The notes below the pieces were generated by a model. It was not told the DNA's origin. It saw only the letters and a program-made list of their open reading frames with translations, and searched no databases. The position numbers and the translations under genes are program-made. From an uncultured Eubacteriales bacterium (GTDB taxonomy: Bacteria; Bacillota; Clostridia; Oscillospirales; Acutalibacteraceae): a stretch of 8,207 nucleotides of DNA. The stretch lies in NCBI GenBank assembly GCA_934636435.1, contig CAKUAQ010000064.1, forward strand, positions 1 to 8,207, written 5' to 3'. This document shows positions 6,062 to 8,207 of the stretch, piece by piece; positions within the stretch are counted from its first letter, which is position 1; each line of letters starts with the position of its first letter.

Positions 6062-6093
6062 ATCGTCCGTCCCCTTTTTCGCATCTTGTTTGA

Positions 6094-6121
6094 TTGTGTT
6101 CCGAAAAAGGAAGAATATACA
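6094..6121 (+). promoter_or_regulatory. Possible promoter of the fused ABC transporter gene
   Basis: TTGTGT (6094-6099) and TATACA (6116-6121) are 16 bases apart, upstream of ATG 6179. The -35 box is weak. An AT-rich -10-like sequence for the divergent gene (TATATT on the minus strand, 6119-6114) overlaps the same bases but lacks a convincing -35. Tentative. The remainder of the 117-base gap holds only the two ribosome binding sites. Confidence 0.35.
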
Positions 6122-6178
6122 CTGGCTTGTCGATGAAACGTTCTTTCCGACGGGCTGCATCTATGAGGAGGAAAGGCA

Positions 6179-8207
6179 ATGCTGGAAATTCGCGATCTGA
6201 CGAAGATTTACCGCCCGAAACGGGGAGTGCCGGTGTTGGCGCTGGACCACGTGTCCTTACGTCTGCCGTCCCACGGGATGGTATTTCTACTGGGTAAATC
6301 CGGCAGCGGTAAATCCACCCTGCTCAACCTGTTGGGCGGTTTGGATCGGGCTGACGAGGGAGAGATTTTTATCCGCGGTGCTTCATCCAAAGGCTTCGGC
6401 CAGCAGCACTTTGACAGCTACCGCAACACCTATGTGGGCTTTATTTTTCAGGAGTATAACGTACTTGAAGAGTTCACCGTCGGCGCCAATATCGCACTGG
6501 CCATTGAACTGCAAGGCAAAAAAGCAACCGACGACGAAATCAACGCCATTCTCCATGAGGTGGATCTGGATGGATACGGCAACCGCCGCCCTAACGAACT
6601 GTCCGGCGGACAAAAGCAACGGGTAGCCATTGCCCGGGCACTGGTGAAACAGCCCCGCATCATCATGGCGGATGAACCCACCGGAGCGCTGGATTCCAAT
6701 ACCGGGCGGCAGATCTTCGATACGCTGAAAAAACTGTCCGCCGACCGACTGGTGCTTGTGGTGTCTCATGACCGTGATTTTGCGGAGCAATATGCCGATC
6801 GCATTATCGAACTGGCGGACGGTCGGGTCATCAGCGATATGACCTACACCGATGTGGCGGCGGAGACAATATCCACCGGTCTGAGCTTTGCAGAGGATAC
6901 GGTGCTGGTGGCGGATGGATACCATCTGACCGAGGAGGACCGTCTGGCAATCAATGCCTATATGGATCGTTTGCATAGCGGCTTATCTGTAAAGGCGGCG
7001 GGCTATACACATAAAAACGCTGTGCCAACCGACCCGGAATCGGTGCCGGTGGAGACCGGCGGCTTTTCCCTGATCAAATCAAAGCTGCCGATGCGCAGCG
7101 CCTTCAAGATCGGTGCCAGCAGCCTGAATCACAAGCGCATCCGACTGATCGTTACGATTTTCCTGTCCTGCATATCCTTCGGTCTGTTCGGATTGGCGGA
7201 TACCTTTGCCAGCTACAATCACATCCGGGCTTGTACGGATTCGTTGGTGGATACCGGAATCGACTATGCCTCGGCGACGAAGAGCATTGCGGAATACGAC
7301 AATAAGGGAAATAAGAGCTTTGATGAAAATTATCGACTGAGCGCCGGCGATTTGGCAAAGCTGCGGCAGGAAACGGGTATTGAGATGCAGGGCGTATATC
7401 AGCCGAAGGACTGGAATCTGGATTTTTCCGGCAGTCTGGTATCGCCGGAAAATACGGATGAGGATGCGGCTCGGCGCATATTTTCCGTTTACCCGCTGCA
7501 GTTTAATGGTCTGGCGGAGGTGACGGAGGACGTTCTTCGCAGCCAAGGCTACACACTGACGGCCGGGCGGCTGCCGGACGGCACAAAAGATGAACTGGCG
7601 TTGCCGATGTTCGTTGCCGAGACTTTCTGCAAGCTGCGTTATACCGACGGCACCTACGACGATAAAGGGGAACGAAAGGCAATTGTCATTCAATCAACTG
7701 CGGATATGGTTGGAAAGACCATTCCCGTCGGAGGGCGTACCTTTACCGTCACCGGTATTATAGATACGCAGGTGGATATTTCCCGGTATGAAACGCTGCT
7801 GGAGGATAAGAAGGATCTAACCACGGCGCAAGAACTGGCCCGGTATGCACTGACGCAGGAATGCTCCAGCATGCGCAGTTACAGTCTGCACAGCTCCGCT
7901 TTGGTGGGAGAGGGCTATGTGGCAAATTTGATAAAAGCCGCCCCTGCCGTAAAAAAACTGGATCACGGATATCTGTACTTTACCTCGGAGAACAAAACAG
8001 ACTCGCTCATACTGAACCCCTACTGGATCGGGCAGCTGTCGGATGCTCCGGCGCAGACGGTGGAATGGCTGAACGGTGCGAGGACTGCGTTGGGCGAGAA
8101 AGAATTGGTGGTATCGGTCGATTTGCTGCGGATGGATACAGCGTATACCGAGGATGCAGACGATGCCAATGCCGTGACCGCCCAAATAGCAGCGGACGCG
8201 GTACGGG
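6179..8207 (+). CDS. Fused ABC transporter ATPase-permease, MacB/FtsX type (3' end outside window)
   Basis: This partial gene gives 676 residues with no stop before the right edge. Residues 1-225 are an ABC ATPase of the LolD/MacB/BceA type: Walker A GKSGSGKST (39-47), Q-loop Q91 in FIFQEYNVL, signature LSGGQKQR (141-148), Walker B IIMADEP (161-167), D-loop GALD (169-172) and switch H197 in VVSHDRDFAE. A charged linker (about 226-305) leads to one membrane span at about 322-341 (LIVTIFLSCISFGLFGLA). A hydrophilic stretch then runs from about 342 to the edge, as expected for the large extracytoplasmic domain between helices 1 and 2 of FtsX-like permeases; the other three helices should follow outside the window. 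The start is ATG 6179 with AGGAGG (6166-6171) 7 bases upstream. The family exports or removes peptides, antibiotics or lipoproteins from the membrane; no substrate can be assigned. No two-component regulator is visible. Confidence 0.93.
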   Translation, partial: MLEIRDLTKIYRPKRGVPVLALDHVSLRLPSHGMVFLLGKSGSGKSTLLNLLGGLDRADEGEIFIRGASSKGFGQQHFDSYRNTYVGFIFQEYNVLEEFTVGANIALAIELQGKKATDDEINAILHEVDLDGYGNRRPNELSGGQKQRVAIARALVKQPRIIMADEPTGALDSNTGRQIFDTLKKLSADRLVLVVSHDRDFAEQYADRIIELADGRVISDMTYTDVAAETISTGLSFAEDTVLVADGYHLTEEDRLAINAYMDRLHSGLSVKAAGYTHKNAVPTDPESVPVETGGFSLIKSKLPMRSAFKIGASSLNHKRIRLIVTIFLSCISFGLFGLADTFASYNHIRACTDSLVDTGIDYASATKSIAEYDNKGNKSFDENYRLSAGDLAKLRQETGIEMQGVYQPKDWNLDFSGSLVSPENTDEDAARRIFSVYPLQFNGLAEVTEDVLRSQGYTLTAGRLPDGTKDELALPMFVAETFCKLRYTDGTYDDKGERKAIVIQSTADMVGKTIPVGGRTFTVTGIIDTQVDISRYETLLEDKKDLTTAQELARYALTQECSSMRSYSLHSSALVGEGYVANLIKAAPAVKKLDHGYLYFTSENKTDSLILNPYWIGQLSDAPAQTVEWLNGARTALGEKELVVSVDLLRMDTAYTEDADDANAVTAQIAADAVR

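Noticed and set aside
7079..8185. Minus-strand open frames opposite the fused ABC transporter
   Set aside because: The plus-strand frame is continuous from 6179 to the edge with a full ABC ATPase. These are shadows.

Overview
The window looks like chromosomal DNA of a moderately GC-rich Firmicute, most likely a clostridial gut bacterium of the Oscillospiraceae/Ruminococcaceae type. This rests on a lysine (L-box) riboswitch with a transcription terminator, strong AGGAGG-type ribosome binding sites, a lipoprotein solute-binding protein, a clostridial-style YgiQ and a fused ABC ATPase-permease. The taxonomic call is inference from gene style only. I see no phage, insertion sequence, CRISPR, tRNA or rRNA.

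Layout. (1) 1-1868, minus strand: a YgiQ-type radical SAM protein whose 3' end runs off the left edge. (2) 1869-2358: a divergent regulatory region. It holds a minus-strand promoter for ygiQ, a consensus plus-strand promoter, and a full lysine riboswitch with terminator and a matching antiterminator. (3) 2359-4747, plus strand: a three-gene amino-acid ABC importer operon (binding lipoprotein, permease, ATPase) closed by a strong intrinsic terminator at 4774-4806. (4) 5014-5649, plus: endonuclease III (nth) with its own promoter. (5) 5639-6061, minus: a small four-helix membrane protein resembling the CmpB-type 'putative ABC transporter permease' family; its 3' end overlaps that of nth by 11 bases. 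(6) 6179 to the right edge, plus: a MacB/FtsX-type ABC transporter with ATPase and permease in one chain, cut off by the window.

How the genes work together. The riboswitch assigns a substrate to the importer. Lysine binding should close aptamer helix P1, free the terminator and stop transcription of the binding protein, permease and ATPase, so the operon is best read as a lysine (or basic amino acid) uptake system under feedback control. ygiQ, nth, the small membrane protein and the fused ABC transporter are separate units with no visible functional tie to it.

Main point of interest. The binding protein of the lysine importer appears circularly permuted. After the lipoprotein signal, the segment that normally forms lobe 2 and the C-terminus comes first, and the segment that normally forms the N-terminal lobe comes last. 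The breakpoint lies at the inter-lobe hinge, and both halves keep their family motifs.
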